Source: Variovorax sp. OAS795 | GTDB taxonomy: Bacteria; Pseudomonadota; Gammaproteobacteria; Burkholderiales; Burkholderiaceae_C | Reading direction: 5' to 3' | Length of the DNA: 64,000 nucleotides | Assembly (NCBI RefSeq): GCF_040546685.1 | Contig: NZ_JBEPOH010000001.1 | Coordinates: 3,844,001-3,908,000 of the forward strand | Part shown: piece after piece, positions 56,028-63,559 of the stretch | Layout of the letters: every line of letters begins with the position of its first letter | Numbering within the stretch: the stretch's first letter is position 1 | The notes under the pieces: generated by a model | Told to the model about the DNA's origin: nothing | Database searches by the model: none | What the model saw: only the letters and a program-made list of their open reading frames with translations | Translations under genes and position numbers: made by a program

Positions 56028-56615
56028 TCACTTCAGGCGCCATTCGTCGCCCGGATTCGCATCGATGAAGTGGGTGATCTTCCGCTTCGCAATGCCGAGG
56101 AACATGTCTCTATCAACCCATATCTCCTCACCGGTGAGCTTGGGCTCCGTGGCGTGGCGCGGCCAGACGATGAGCTGCCTGCAATGTGCCGCGTAGTACG
56201 CTTCGGGATCGTCGACAGAAATTCCCCTCGCGGCAAGAGTCCGGCCGGGATAGGCCCAGAGGAAGTCTCCCTCTGTGACGACCGCATTCCGATCCGCAGT
56301 CACCCGATCCACCATGAACTGGAGTTGGTAGGCTCCCCCCTTGACCAGCAGATCATCGTAAAACTTGCGGATCGACTCCTGGCTTCCGTTCCCATGGACG
56401 CTCTCGAAGCCGGGAAGGTGAAACCGGTACTCGGGGCTCGAGCAGAGGGTCTGGAGGACCCCCTCGATGTTTCCCACGGACTCGTACTTCATGTGATCGC
56501 GAACCAGGCTCAGGTTCTCGAGTACGACCGGGTCTGTCTCAACTGCGATGCGCTTTTCAACCTCGATCCAGGTCAGGTTCCCGTTCAACGTCAGCGCGTG
56601 CGTGGTCTGTGTCAT
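56028..56615 (-). CDS. NTF2-like protein of unknown function (family member 3)
   Basis: 195 residues from ATG 56615 (GGAGACAATTTTC before). Shares with members 1, 2 and 4 a DPVVLENLSLVRDHMKYES helix, YRFHLPGFESVHGNG, SIRKFYDDLL, a DDPEAYYAAHCRQLIVWP strand, and LTGEEIWVD. The end IAKRKITHFIDANPGDEW differs from the PxEF tail of the others. Downstream of the Crp/Fnr gene, last gene of the minus operon from 61614. Function unknown; a pocket protein or isomerase is possible. Confidence 0.72.
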   Translation of the reverse strand: MTQTTHALTLNGNLTWIEVEKRIAVETDPVVLENLSLVRDHMKYESVGNIEGVLQTLCSSPEYRFHLPGFESVHGNGSQESIRKFYDDLLVKGGAYQLQFMVDRVTADRNAVVTEGDFLWAYPGRTLAARGISVDDPEAYYAAHCRQLIVWPRHATEPKLTGEEIWVDRDMFLGIAKRKITHFIDANPGDEWRLK

Positions 56616-56730
56616 GAAAATTGTCTCCATCATGGGATTGGTAAAGAGCGACGGGTAATGGTGCGGCCAGATGAGAAGCGCCGACCGCTCGTCGCGATGC
56701 CAGTGTGCTGTTTCAAAGCCCTGGAGACTG

Positions 56731-57483
56731 TCATCGCGGCACCAATTGCAGGGCATCGAATCGCGTTGAAACATTCTGAACATTGCCTTCGGCTTGCCGC
56801 CCCGCCAATGGCTCGAAACATGCAAGCCTACGAACGTCCAGCACGGTCACGACGCCGTAGTCGCTGCGCAGGATGCCGAGTTCCTGGAGTTTGTGCAGTG
56901 CACGGTTCACGCGCTGCCTGCTGACGCCGGCGAGGTGCCCCAGTTCCTCCTGACTGACCTTGACGCAGCGGTCGCTCTCGGCATAGAGGATGGGGTTGAA
57001 GAACGCCGCCAGGGTGCGGGCGACACGCGTGCATGGGTCCAGAAGCCGGTCCTGTTCGAGCGTGGTCATGATGTGCGCCACGCGCTCATTGAGCAGCTTC
57101 ACCAGAACGTGGGCGAAGGGCAGGCTGTGCTCGAACAGCCAGCTAAAGGTGTTCCGTGGCAAGCAGCCAACGACCGTGTCCCGCAACGCCACGACGTCAT
57201 AGCGTCGGGGTTCCGTCTTCAGCACCGAGCCTTCGCCGAACCAGCCGCCGGCGCGCAGGCCCTGGTATGAGGTCGTGCGGCCCTCGCTCGTCACGTTGCT
57301 GATCTTGACCAGCCCGTCGGCAACACCATGCCAGTGGTCGACGGGCTCTCCGTTGCGGCACACGAATCCTCCCGCCGGCACGAGTTGCTGACGAATGTCT
57401 GCGCGCACCCGTGCCAGTTCGGCCGCAGTGAGGCAATGCGTCCAGAGGGATTGCTGAAGGAGTCGGTTCAGATGCGCCGACAT
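56731..57483 (-). CDS. Crp/Fnr-family transcriptional regulator
   Basis: 250 residues from ATG 57483 (GGAGG before it). Beta-roll with GGWFGEGSVLKTEPRRYDVVAL and C-terminal HTH VSQEELGHLAGVSRQRVNRALHKLQ (about 175-200). Paralogue of the product at 50174. Sits 91 bases downstream of livF in the same direction, so it may control the Liv/P450 genes. Confidence 0.91.
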   Translation of the reverse strand: MSAHLNRLLQQSLWTHCLTAAELARVRADIRQQLVPAGGFVCRNGEPVDHWHGVADGLVKISNVTSEGRTTSYQGLRAGGWFGEGSVLKTEPRRYDVVALRDTVVGCLPRNTFSWLFEHSLPFAHVLVKLLNERVAHIMTTLEQDRLLDPCTRVARTLAAFFNPILYAESDRCVKVSQEELGHLAGVSRQRVNRALHKLQELGILRSDYGVVTVLDVRRLACFEPLAGRQAEGNVQNVSTRFDALQLVPR

Positions 57484-57574
57484 GCGGGTGCCTCCATTTC
57501 TGCAGCCCAGCGGTGCCGGCAAGACGGCCCGCACGTGGCGCGGGCCCAGGGCACGGGTGCTGCGCGCCTTTCGA

Positions 57575-58294
57575 TCAGGCCGTGGCGGCCGCGGCGCGAC
57601 CGAAATAATGGTCGGCGATCACCGGGTCGTCGGCCAGCGCCTTGGCGTCGCCCTGATGCACCACGCTGCCTTGCTCCAGCACCGCCGCGCGATGCGCGGT
57701 GTCCAGGGCAAGGCGGGCGTTCTGCTCGACCAGCAGGATCGTGAGCCCGGCCGCGTTGAGCGCGACCAGGGCCCGGAACACCTCCTTGATGATCACAGGC
57801 GCCAGGCCCAGGCTGGGCTCGTCGAGCAGCAGCACGCGGGGGCGTCCCATCAGCGCCCGGCCGATCGCCAGCATCTGCTGCTGGCCGCCCGACAGCGATC
57901 CCGAGAGCTGATCGCACCGCTGCAGCAGCACCGGGAACAGCGCGTGCACCTGGTCGAGATCCTTCGCGCTGCTGCCGCGCACGCCGGCCGCCTGCCGGCC
58001 TAGTTCCAGGTTCTCCAGCACCGACAGCGGCGCGATCACGCGTCGCCCCTCCGGCACCTGGATGATGCCCGCGCGCGCGCGCCGGTGCGCCGGCATGCGG
58101 CCCAGCGCCTGGCCTTCGAACAGGATCTTGCCCTGCGCGGGCACGATGCCCGAGATCGCATTAACCAGGCTGGACTTGCCCGCGCCGTTCGGTCCGATGA
58201 GCGAGAAGATTTCGCCCTGCCGCACGTTCAGGCTCACGCTGCGCAGCGCCTGGATGCCGCGGTAGTGCACGTCGAGGTTTCGGATTTCGAGCAT
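57575..58294 (-). CDS. livF: Liv-type ABC transporter ATP-binding protein (second set)
   Basis: 239 residues from ATG 58294. Walker A GPNGAGKSS, signature LSGGQQQMLAIGRAL, Walker B VLLLDEPSLGLAP, LVEQNARLALD. Nineteen bases after livG. Part of the second importer; equivalent to but not a recent copy of the gene at 40661. Confidence 0.94.
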   Translation of the reverse strand: MLEIRNLDVHYRGIQALRSVSLNVRQGEIFSLIGPNGAGKSSLVNAISGIVPAQGKILFEGQALGRMPAHRRARAGIIQVPEGRRVIAPLSVLENLELGRQAAGVRGSSAKDLDQVHALFPVLLQRCDQLSGSLSGGQQQMLAIGRALMGRPRVLLLDEPSLGLAPVIIKEVFRALVALNAAGLTILLVEQNARLALDTAHRAAVLEQGSVVHQGDAKALADDPVIADHYFGRAAAATA

Positions 58295-58313
58295 GGGAGT
58301 CGCTTTGCTGTTG

Positions 58314-59141
58314 TCAGGTGCCCAGATAGGCCTCGACCACCCGTGGGTTGCGCCCGACGGCATCCGGCCCGCCCTCGGCGATCAGCCGTCCGGAGGCCAG
58401 GACGTAGATGTGCGTGCACAGCGCCATCACGAAGCGCATGTTGTGTTCGATCAGCAGCACGGCCACGCCTTCGTCGGCCACGCCGCGGAAGATGTGGGCC
58501 AGGCTCTGTGCCTCGGCATCGTTCATGCCGGCCACGGGTTCGTCCAGCAGCAGCAGGCGCGGCCTGGTGGCCAGCGCCCGCATCATCTCGATGCGGCGCT
58601 GATGCCCGTACGACAAGGCGCCGGCACGGTGCTGCGCCAGGTCGGCCATGCCGAAGCGCTCGAGCAGCGCCATCACCTGCGCCTTCAGGCGCCGGCTCTC
58701 CGCACGCGCGGAAGGCAGGCCCAGCAGATTGGCCATCGCGCCCGAGGTCTCGTGCCGGTGAAAGCCCACCAGCACGTTGTCGAGCACGCTGGCATCGGGC
58801 ACCAGGCGGATATTCTGGAAGGTGCGCGCCACGCCGCATCGCGCCAGCTGCGGCGCCTCCAGCCGCGACACGTCTTCACCGCCCAGCAGCACTCGCCCAT
58901 GGGTAAGGTGCAGGATGCCCGTGATCAGGTTCACCACCGTCGTCTTGCCGGCGCCGTTGGGGCCGATCAGCCCCGTGATCTGGCCTGCCGGCGCGCGCAG
59001 GCTGACGCCGTCGACCGCGGGCACGCCGCCGAAGTGGCGTGCCACGCCCTCCAGCTCCAACGTGGCGGGCGCGGCGGCAGCCGGTGGCGAAAGGTGCGCT
59101 GGCGCGCGAACGACGGGCCGTTCGCGCAGCGCGCTATGCAT
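58314..59141 (-). CDS. livG: Liv-type ABC transporter ATP-binding protein (second set)
   Basis: 275 residues. Walker A GPNGAGKTT near 61-69, signature ALSYGHQRRIEMMRALA, Walker B LLLLDEPVAGMN, LIEHNMRF. About 25 extra N-terminal residues precede the ABC domain. Its start lies inside the end of the NTF2-like gene (8-base overlap) and directly after the 9-base repeat array, whose last unit AAGGTCAGC sits at Shine-Dalgarno distance from this ATG. Confidence 0.93.
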   Translation of the reverse strand: MHSALRERPVVRAPAHLSPPAAAAPATLELEGVARHFGGVPAVDGVSLRAPAGQITGLIGPNGAGKTTVVNLITGILHLTHGRVLLGGEDVSRLEAPQLARCGVARTFQNIRLVPDASVLDNVLVGFHRHETSGAMANLLGLPSARAESRRLKAQVMALLERFGMADLAQHRAGALSYGHQRRIEMMRALATRPRLLLLDEPVAGMNDAEAQSLAHIFRGVADEGVAVLLIEHNMRFVMALCTHIYVLASGRLIAEGGPDAVGRNPRVVEAYLGT

Positions 59142-59841
59142 GAACGCTGACCTTGCTCACCTTGCTCACCTTGCTCACCTTGCTCACCTTGCTTGCCTTG
59201 CTTGCCTTGCTTGCCTTGCTTGCCTTGCTTGCCTTGCTCGCCTTGGGCGGAGGCGAGAACTTCGGCAGCGGCCGAAGGAGCGGCAGCAGACGCGCCCGCG
59301 CCTCGTCGGGCGTCACATAGTCCTCGACGGGGATCTCGATGATCTCGCGGAAGGACTTGTCCTCGTAGACGTGCTCGCCGGCCATGCGCCCGCGCTCGTC
59401 GTAGGGCCAGATCATCGCGAAGCGCTGGCGCAGGATGTAGTAACCGTCGGGCTTCTCTGCCGCGAGGCCGAGCTTGATGAGGTCCGTGCCCCGCTGGTAG
59501 GTGTTGAAGAACGATTCCGAGGCGAAGCCCCAGTCGCACACGTTCAGCTTCTCGTCCTCGACCAGGATGACGCAGGTCGAGGTTTTCCTGAGCATCTGGT
59601 AGATGCCTTTCACGGCATCCGCACCGTCGGCGACGACGCCCTCGTAGCCGGTGATGTTGAAGCGGTAGACGGGATGTTCGACCGCCGAGTCTTCATCGAA
59701 GATGCCTTCCCACTCGCCCGTGACTTCGAGAATGGCGTGGCGCCGGTAGTTCTCGAGGATCTGCCGATGCAGCGGATCGGTGGTCACCTCGAGCAGCCGG
59801 TCTGCGGCGCTGATAGTGGTGGCGGGATCTTTCTTCGTCAT
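59134..59841 (-). CDS. NTF2-like protein with Lys-Ala/Val-Ser repeat tail (family member 4)
   Basis: 235 residues, ATG preceded by GAGGAGTTTCCCC. Residues ~20-190 match members 1-3: [68 protein letters not shown] and the tail [19 protein letters not shown]. After FSPPP comes an unusual low-complexity tail, six KAS and then five KVS triplets, ending VHA. The tail is very basic and probably disordered. Located inside the Liv operon between livM and livG. Confidence 0.8.
   Translation of the reverse strand: MTKKDPATTISAADRLLEVTTDPLHRQILENYRRHAILEVTGEWEGIFDEDSAVEHPVYRFNITGYEGVVADGADAVKGIYQMLRKTSTCVILVEDEKLNVCDWGFASESFFNTYQRGTDLIKLGLAAEKPDGYYILRQRFAMIWPYDERGRMAGEHVYEDKSFREIIEIPVEDYVTPDEARARLLPLLRPLPKFSPPPKASKASKASKASKASKASKVSKVSKVSKVSKVSVHA
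59146..59244 (-). repeat. Tandem 9-base coding repeat (11 units)
   Basis: Eleven units reading AAGGCAAGC (first one AAGGCGAGC) six times, then AAGGTGAGC and finally AAGGTCAGC on the minus strand, encoding (KAS)6(KVS)5. Unit length keeps the frame when copy number changes. Each AAGGTGAG also resembles a ribosome-binding site, and the array ends five bases before the livG start. Confidence 0.9.
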
Positions 59842-60724
59842 GGGGAAACTCCTCGTTGGTCCATTGGGATGGGTTGAGAGCGCCGCGCAGCCTTCGGTCG
59901 CGTGCCATCGCGATCAGCGTGTCGGCCACGCCGCGCGGCAGGTAGACGATGACCAGCATCAGCAGCAGGCCTTGCACCACGTTGCGGTACTGGGCGAAGA
60001 CGCGGAACAGCTCGGGCAGCGCCGTCAACACGATCGCGCCCACGATGGCCCCCCACACGGTGGTGCGTCCACCCAGGACCACCATCGCGAGGGTTGCCAC
60101 CATCAGGGCGAAACCGTAGTCGGTGGGCATGATCGAGTAGCTGCTGCTGGCATGCAGGCCGCCGGCCAGGCCGGCCAGCGCACCGCTGATGATGAAGGCA
60201 CGCCGCTGGTGCCAGGGCACCGAGATGCCCAGGGAAACCGCCACGGTCTCGTCCTCGCGGATCACGTCCAGCGCGCGGCCGAAACTGTAGCGGCCCAGGC
60301 TCACCGTCAGCCCGACGACGAGCGCCCCGATCAGGACCAGGGTGCCGGTGCCGACCGAATGAGGAATGCCGCTGATGCCCAACGCGCCGTTGGTCAGGCT
60401 CTGCCAGTTCTGGGTGCCCGACAGCACGATCTGCACGAAGGCCAGCGTGGCGACGGCCTGGAACACGCCGCGCAGCCGCGCGAGCGGCAAGGCCAGCAGG
60501 GCACTGGCCAGCGTGCCCAGCGCCACGCCGAAGACGATGGCGAACGCCGGTGGCCAGCCGGCCTTGGTGATGAGAATGGCACTGCCGTAGGCGCCCAGCG
60601 CGGTGAAGCCCGCGGTGCCCAGCGAGAACACGCCCGCGCGTAGCACGATGTACTGGCTCATGGCCAGCAGCATGTTGACCAGCATGTGATCGAACAGCGA
60701 CTGGTAGGTGGCGAGGAAGTTCAT
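59693..60724 (-). CDS. livM: Liv-type ABC transporter permease (second set)
   Basis: 343 residues from ATG 60724, overlapping the livH stop. Membrane segments and motifs of LivM: LRAGVFSLGTAGFTALGAYG, GRALDVIREDETVAVSLGI, RAFIISGALAGLAGGLHASS. Homology ends near VYLPRGVADTLIAMARDRR; the frame then continues without a stop over the first 149 bases of the NTF2-like gene, giving an unusual polar tail. Either a real overlapping end or loss of an earlier stop. Confidence 0.88.
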   Translation of the reverse strand: MNFLATYQSLFDHMLVNMLLAMSQYIVLRAGVFSLGTAGFTALGAYGSAILITKAGWPPAFAIVFGVALGTLASALLALPLARLRGVFQAVATLAFVQIVLSGTQNWQSLTNGALGISGIPHSVGTGTLVLIGALVVGLTVSLGRYSFGRALDVIREDETVAVSLGISVPWHQRRAFIISGALAGLAGGLHASSSYSIMPTDYGFALMVATLAMVVLGGRTTVWGAIVGAIVLTALPELFRVFAQYRNVVQGLLLMLVIVYLPRGVADTLIAMARDRRLRGALNPSQWTNEEFPHDEERSRHHYQRRRPAARGDHRSAASADPRELPAPRHSRSHGRVGRHLR

Positions 60725-61614
60725 GCGCGCTGCACCCGCATCGCTGCAGTGGTCTGGCCGAACAGGCCCGTGGGCCGCAGCACGATGACGATGAAGAGCG
60801 ACAGGAATACGATCGCCTCCGCAACGCCCGAGCCGATGTAAGCGACGCTGAGCGTCTGCACGATGCCGATCAGCATGCCGGCGATCAGCGCCCCTGGAAT
60901 GCTGCCCAATCCGCCGATGATGATGATCACGAAGGCGCGCAGCAACAGCGGCTCGCCCATGGTGAAGTGCACCGAGTTGAAGACCAAACCGATCAGCACG
61001 CCTGCCATGCCCGCCAGTGCGCCGGAGATGAAGAACACCTGCATGTTCACTGGCCCCGGGTTGATGCCCAAGAGGCGAGAGGTCTGTTCGGAATAGGCCA
61101 CCGCGCGGATACGCTGGCCGGAGCCGGTGCGGTACAGATACCAGACCAGCGAGAACACCATGACCACCACCAGCCCGATGATCACCAGCTGAAGCAACTG
61201 GATCCGCAAACCCAGCACGGTGAAGATGACCACCGGAAAGGCATCGAACGGAAAGCGCAGGATCGCGGTGTTCGACACCTTCTGCGCGATGGCCAGCAGC
61301 ACCAGATCGGCGCCGATGGACGAGACGATGGCCGAGAACTCGGGTGAATTGCGTCTGCGCAGCGGCCGGAAGGCCACGAAGTCCAGAACCACCGAGATCA
61401 GGCCACCCGCCAGCATACCGGCCAGCAGCGCCACGTAGATCGGCGCGTCCAATGCGATCACCGCATACAAGCCCGCAAAAGCGCCCCACATGAACACGGA
61501 CCCATGGGCCATGTTCATGATGTGGTTGATCCCGAACAGCAACGTGAAGCCCAGCGCGAAGAGGCCATACACGCTGCCGACCACGATCCCGTTGATCACT
61601 TGTTGCATCAGCAT
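60721..61614 (-). CDS. livH: Liv-type ABC transporter permease (second set)
   Basis: 297 residues from ATG 61614 (61608 is possible). QQVINGIVVGSVYGLFALGF, FGINHIMNMAHGSVFMWGAF and the loop AVAYSEQTSRLLGINPGPVN are LivH features. First gene of the minus operon livH-livM-NTF2-livG-livF, divergent from the SnoaL/P450/binding protein genes. Confidence 0.93.
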   Translation of the reverse strand: MLMQQVINGIVVGSVYGLFALGFTLLFGINHIMNMAHGSVFMWGAFAGLYAVIALDAPIYVALLAGMLAGGLISVVLDFVAFRPLRRRNSPEFSAIVSSIGADLVLLAIAQKVSNTAILRFPFDAFPVVIFTVLGLRIQLLQLVIIGLVVVMVFSLVWYLYRTGSGQRIRAVAYSEQTSRLLGINPGPVNMQVFFISGALAGMAGVLIGLVFNSVHFTMGEPLLLRAFVIIIIGGLGSIPGALIAGMLIGIVQTLSVAYIGSGVAEAIVFLSLFIVIVLRPTGLFGQTTAAMRVQRA

Positions 61615-61644
61615 GTCCTGCAGGATATGGGTTGCCCGCCGCCC

Positions 61645-61721
61645 GGTATGTCCCCTCCGACCGGTACGCACTTTCCCGGGGGTGCCAGGCAGGGCCCGTC
61701 CCGTCGCAGGGGGACATACCC
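61645..61721. promoter_or_regulatory. Two TGTCCC boxes between Liv and P450 operons
   Basis: GGTATGTCCCCTCCGACCGG at 61645-61664 and GTCCCGTCGCAGGGGGAC followed by ATACCC at 61698-61721. The second, read on the minus strand, starts GGGTATGTCCCCC, the same as the LuxR upstream element. Both lie in the 207-base divergent promoter region (61615-61821), which holds no gene. Confidence 0.55.
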
Positions 61722-61821
61722 GATTGCGCGCCGCGCATAGGCTGACGCTCATCCAGTCCGCTGCCGTGGTTCGCCGATCTCGGGCGCGCCTGCGACACGT
61801 CGACGAGCCATCGGAGTCCAT

Positions 61822-62271
61822 TTGAAATTTCCCTGCCTACCTGTCCACGACGAGCTGGAAATCCGTTCGCTCTTCGCACGCTATGGCCACTGGGCGGACG
61901 CCGGCGACGCCCGCTTCGTCGAACTGTTCACGCCGGATGCGACCTGGACGCGCGGCAACTCGCCGCCGGCGTCGTTGGGCGGATCCGGGCTGCCGCCTGA
62001 AACCATCCGCGGACGCGAGCGGCTCGGTGCACTGATGGTCGAAGTGATGCAGAAGAAGTTTTGCCAGCGGATGCACCACCAGTTCACCGATTTCTATGTC
62101 GAGCCCGGCGAGGATGCGGATGACGCACTCGGCCATGCCCGTGCACTCATCACCGACTGGCGCCACGGCCCCGGAAGGATCGCCATGTTCGGCACGTACG
62201 CGCTGCGATTCAGGCGCACCGCCGATGGCTGGCGAATCTGTGACGCCACGGTTCGCGTGCTTCCGGACTGA
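61822..62271 (+). CDS. SnoaL-like (NTF2 superfamily) protein
   Basis: 149 residues. Start is taken as TTG 61822 with GGAG six bases before; no better start is seen. SnoaL_4-type: DELEIRSLFARYGHWADAGD, ARFVELFTPDATWTRG, RERLGALM, MHHQFTDFYVE, DGWRICDATVRV. His residues at the QRMHHQ strand are conserved in this group. It is shorter than, and only distantly related to, the four ~195-235-residue members. Followed by P450 after 24 bases; may be an isomerase, hydratase or cyclase of the P450 product. Confidence 0.85.
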   Translation: MKFPCLPVHDELEIRSLFARYGHWADAGDARFVELFTPDATWTRGNSPPASLGGSGLPPETIRGRERLGALMVEVMQKKFCQRMHHQFTDFYVEPGEDADDALGHARALITDWRHGPGRIAMFGTYALRFRRTADGWRICDATVRVLPD

Positions 62272-62295
62272 CACCCCCATTCAAGGATCAAGACC

Positions 62296-63511
62296 ATGCC
62301 AACCGAAACCCTTCATACCGGCGCTCCCGACGCACCCGTGCTGAATGAGGATCCGTTCTCGGACGAGAACATCGCCGACCCGTACCCGTTGTTCACGCGC
62401 ATGCGCGAGCTGGGCCCCGCCGTGTGGATCCAGCCGCACGGCTACTACGCCGTCGGCCGCCACGAAGAGGCGGGCATTGTCGCCAACGACTACGAACGTC
62501 TTCTCCGTCGCCGGCGGGGTGGGCATGAGCGACATCCGCAAGCCGGGCGCGTGGCGCGCGCGCAGTCCGATCAGCGAAGTGGACCCGCCCGAACACGGCG
62601 GCGTGCGCGCTGCGCTGCAGCGCATCCTGTCGCCCCTGGTGGTCAAGAGCTGGCGCGAGCGCTTCGCCGCGCGCGCCGAACAGGTGGCCGACGACGCGCT
62701 CGCACGCGGCGAGATCGACGGCGTGGCCGACATCACCGAATCCTTCGTGCTCAGCGTGTTCCCCGAAGTGCTGGGGGTGTCGGTGCCGCCCGAGCGCATC
62801 AAGCAGACCGGCGAGCTCAACTTCAACCAGCTCGGGCCTAACAACGCCCGCCTGGCCGCGGCCATGGAGCGCACCTCACCCATCATGGACTGGTATGCCC
62901 AGGTGCTGCAGCGCGAGCACATGCTGCCCGGCGGCTTCGGCGAGAAGATCTACCTGGCCGAGGACGCCGGAGAACTGGCCGCGGGCACGGCGCCGCTGCA
63001 CGTGCGCAGCTTCTTTCGGGCCGGCGTAGACACCACCATGGCGGGCATCGGCTCCACGCTGATGTACCTCTCGCGCCATCCGGATCAGCTCGATGCAGTG
63101 AAGGCCGATCCCGGCAAGATCAAGAGCGCCTTCGAAGAAGCCCTGAGGTTGGAGGCCCCGGCGCAGGTGATGTTCCGGGTGACCACGCGCGATGTGGAAC
63201 TGGGCGGCGTGCGGCTGCGCGCCGACACCAAGGTCGGCTACCACATGGGCGCGGCCAATCGCGATCCGCGCCAATGGGACGACCCGGACCGCTTCGACAT
63301 CCGTCGCCAGACCATCGGAGTGCACCGCTCGTTCGGCGTCGGAGCGCACGTGTGCATCGGCCAGATGATTGCGCGGGCCGAAGCCGAGACCATTCTGGGT
63401 GCGCTGCTGCGCCGTGTGAAAGCCATCGAACCCGCAGGCACGCCGCGCTGGCGCCCGGTCAACACGCTGCGCACCTTGGACACGCTGCCCTTGCGCCTCG
63501 TGCCAGCCTGA
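62296..63511 (+). pseudogene. Cytochrome P450 with a single frameshift
   Basis: MPTETLHTGAPDAPVLNEDP opens the first frame, which gives FTRMRELGPAVWIQPHGYYA and ends in VANDY; the rest, from NVFSVAGGVGMSD, is in the +1 frame. An extra base around 62491-62497 explains it. After that all P450 elements are intact: FFRAGVDTTMAGIG (I-helix), EEALRLEAPAQ (ExxR), and the haem loop SFGVGAHVCIGQM. Only one lesion, so it may be a recent mutation or a sequencing error; if corrected it is a ~405-residue class I P450 similar to the relic at 27872. Confidence 0.88.
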
Positions 63512-63559
63512 TCTGGATCAGTAAACCGATCCCATAGCAACCCATCCAGGAGACACACC

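Noticed and set aside
59146..59244. CRISPR array
   Set aside because: Units are 9 bases, contiguous and without spacers; it is a coding tandem repeat.
60725..61879. Upstream extension of the livM frame across livH
   Set aside because: It lies over livH in another phase; the real livM start is the ATGA overlap at 60724.
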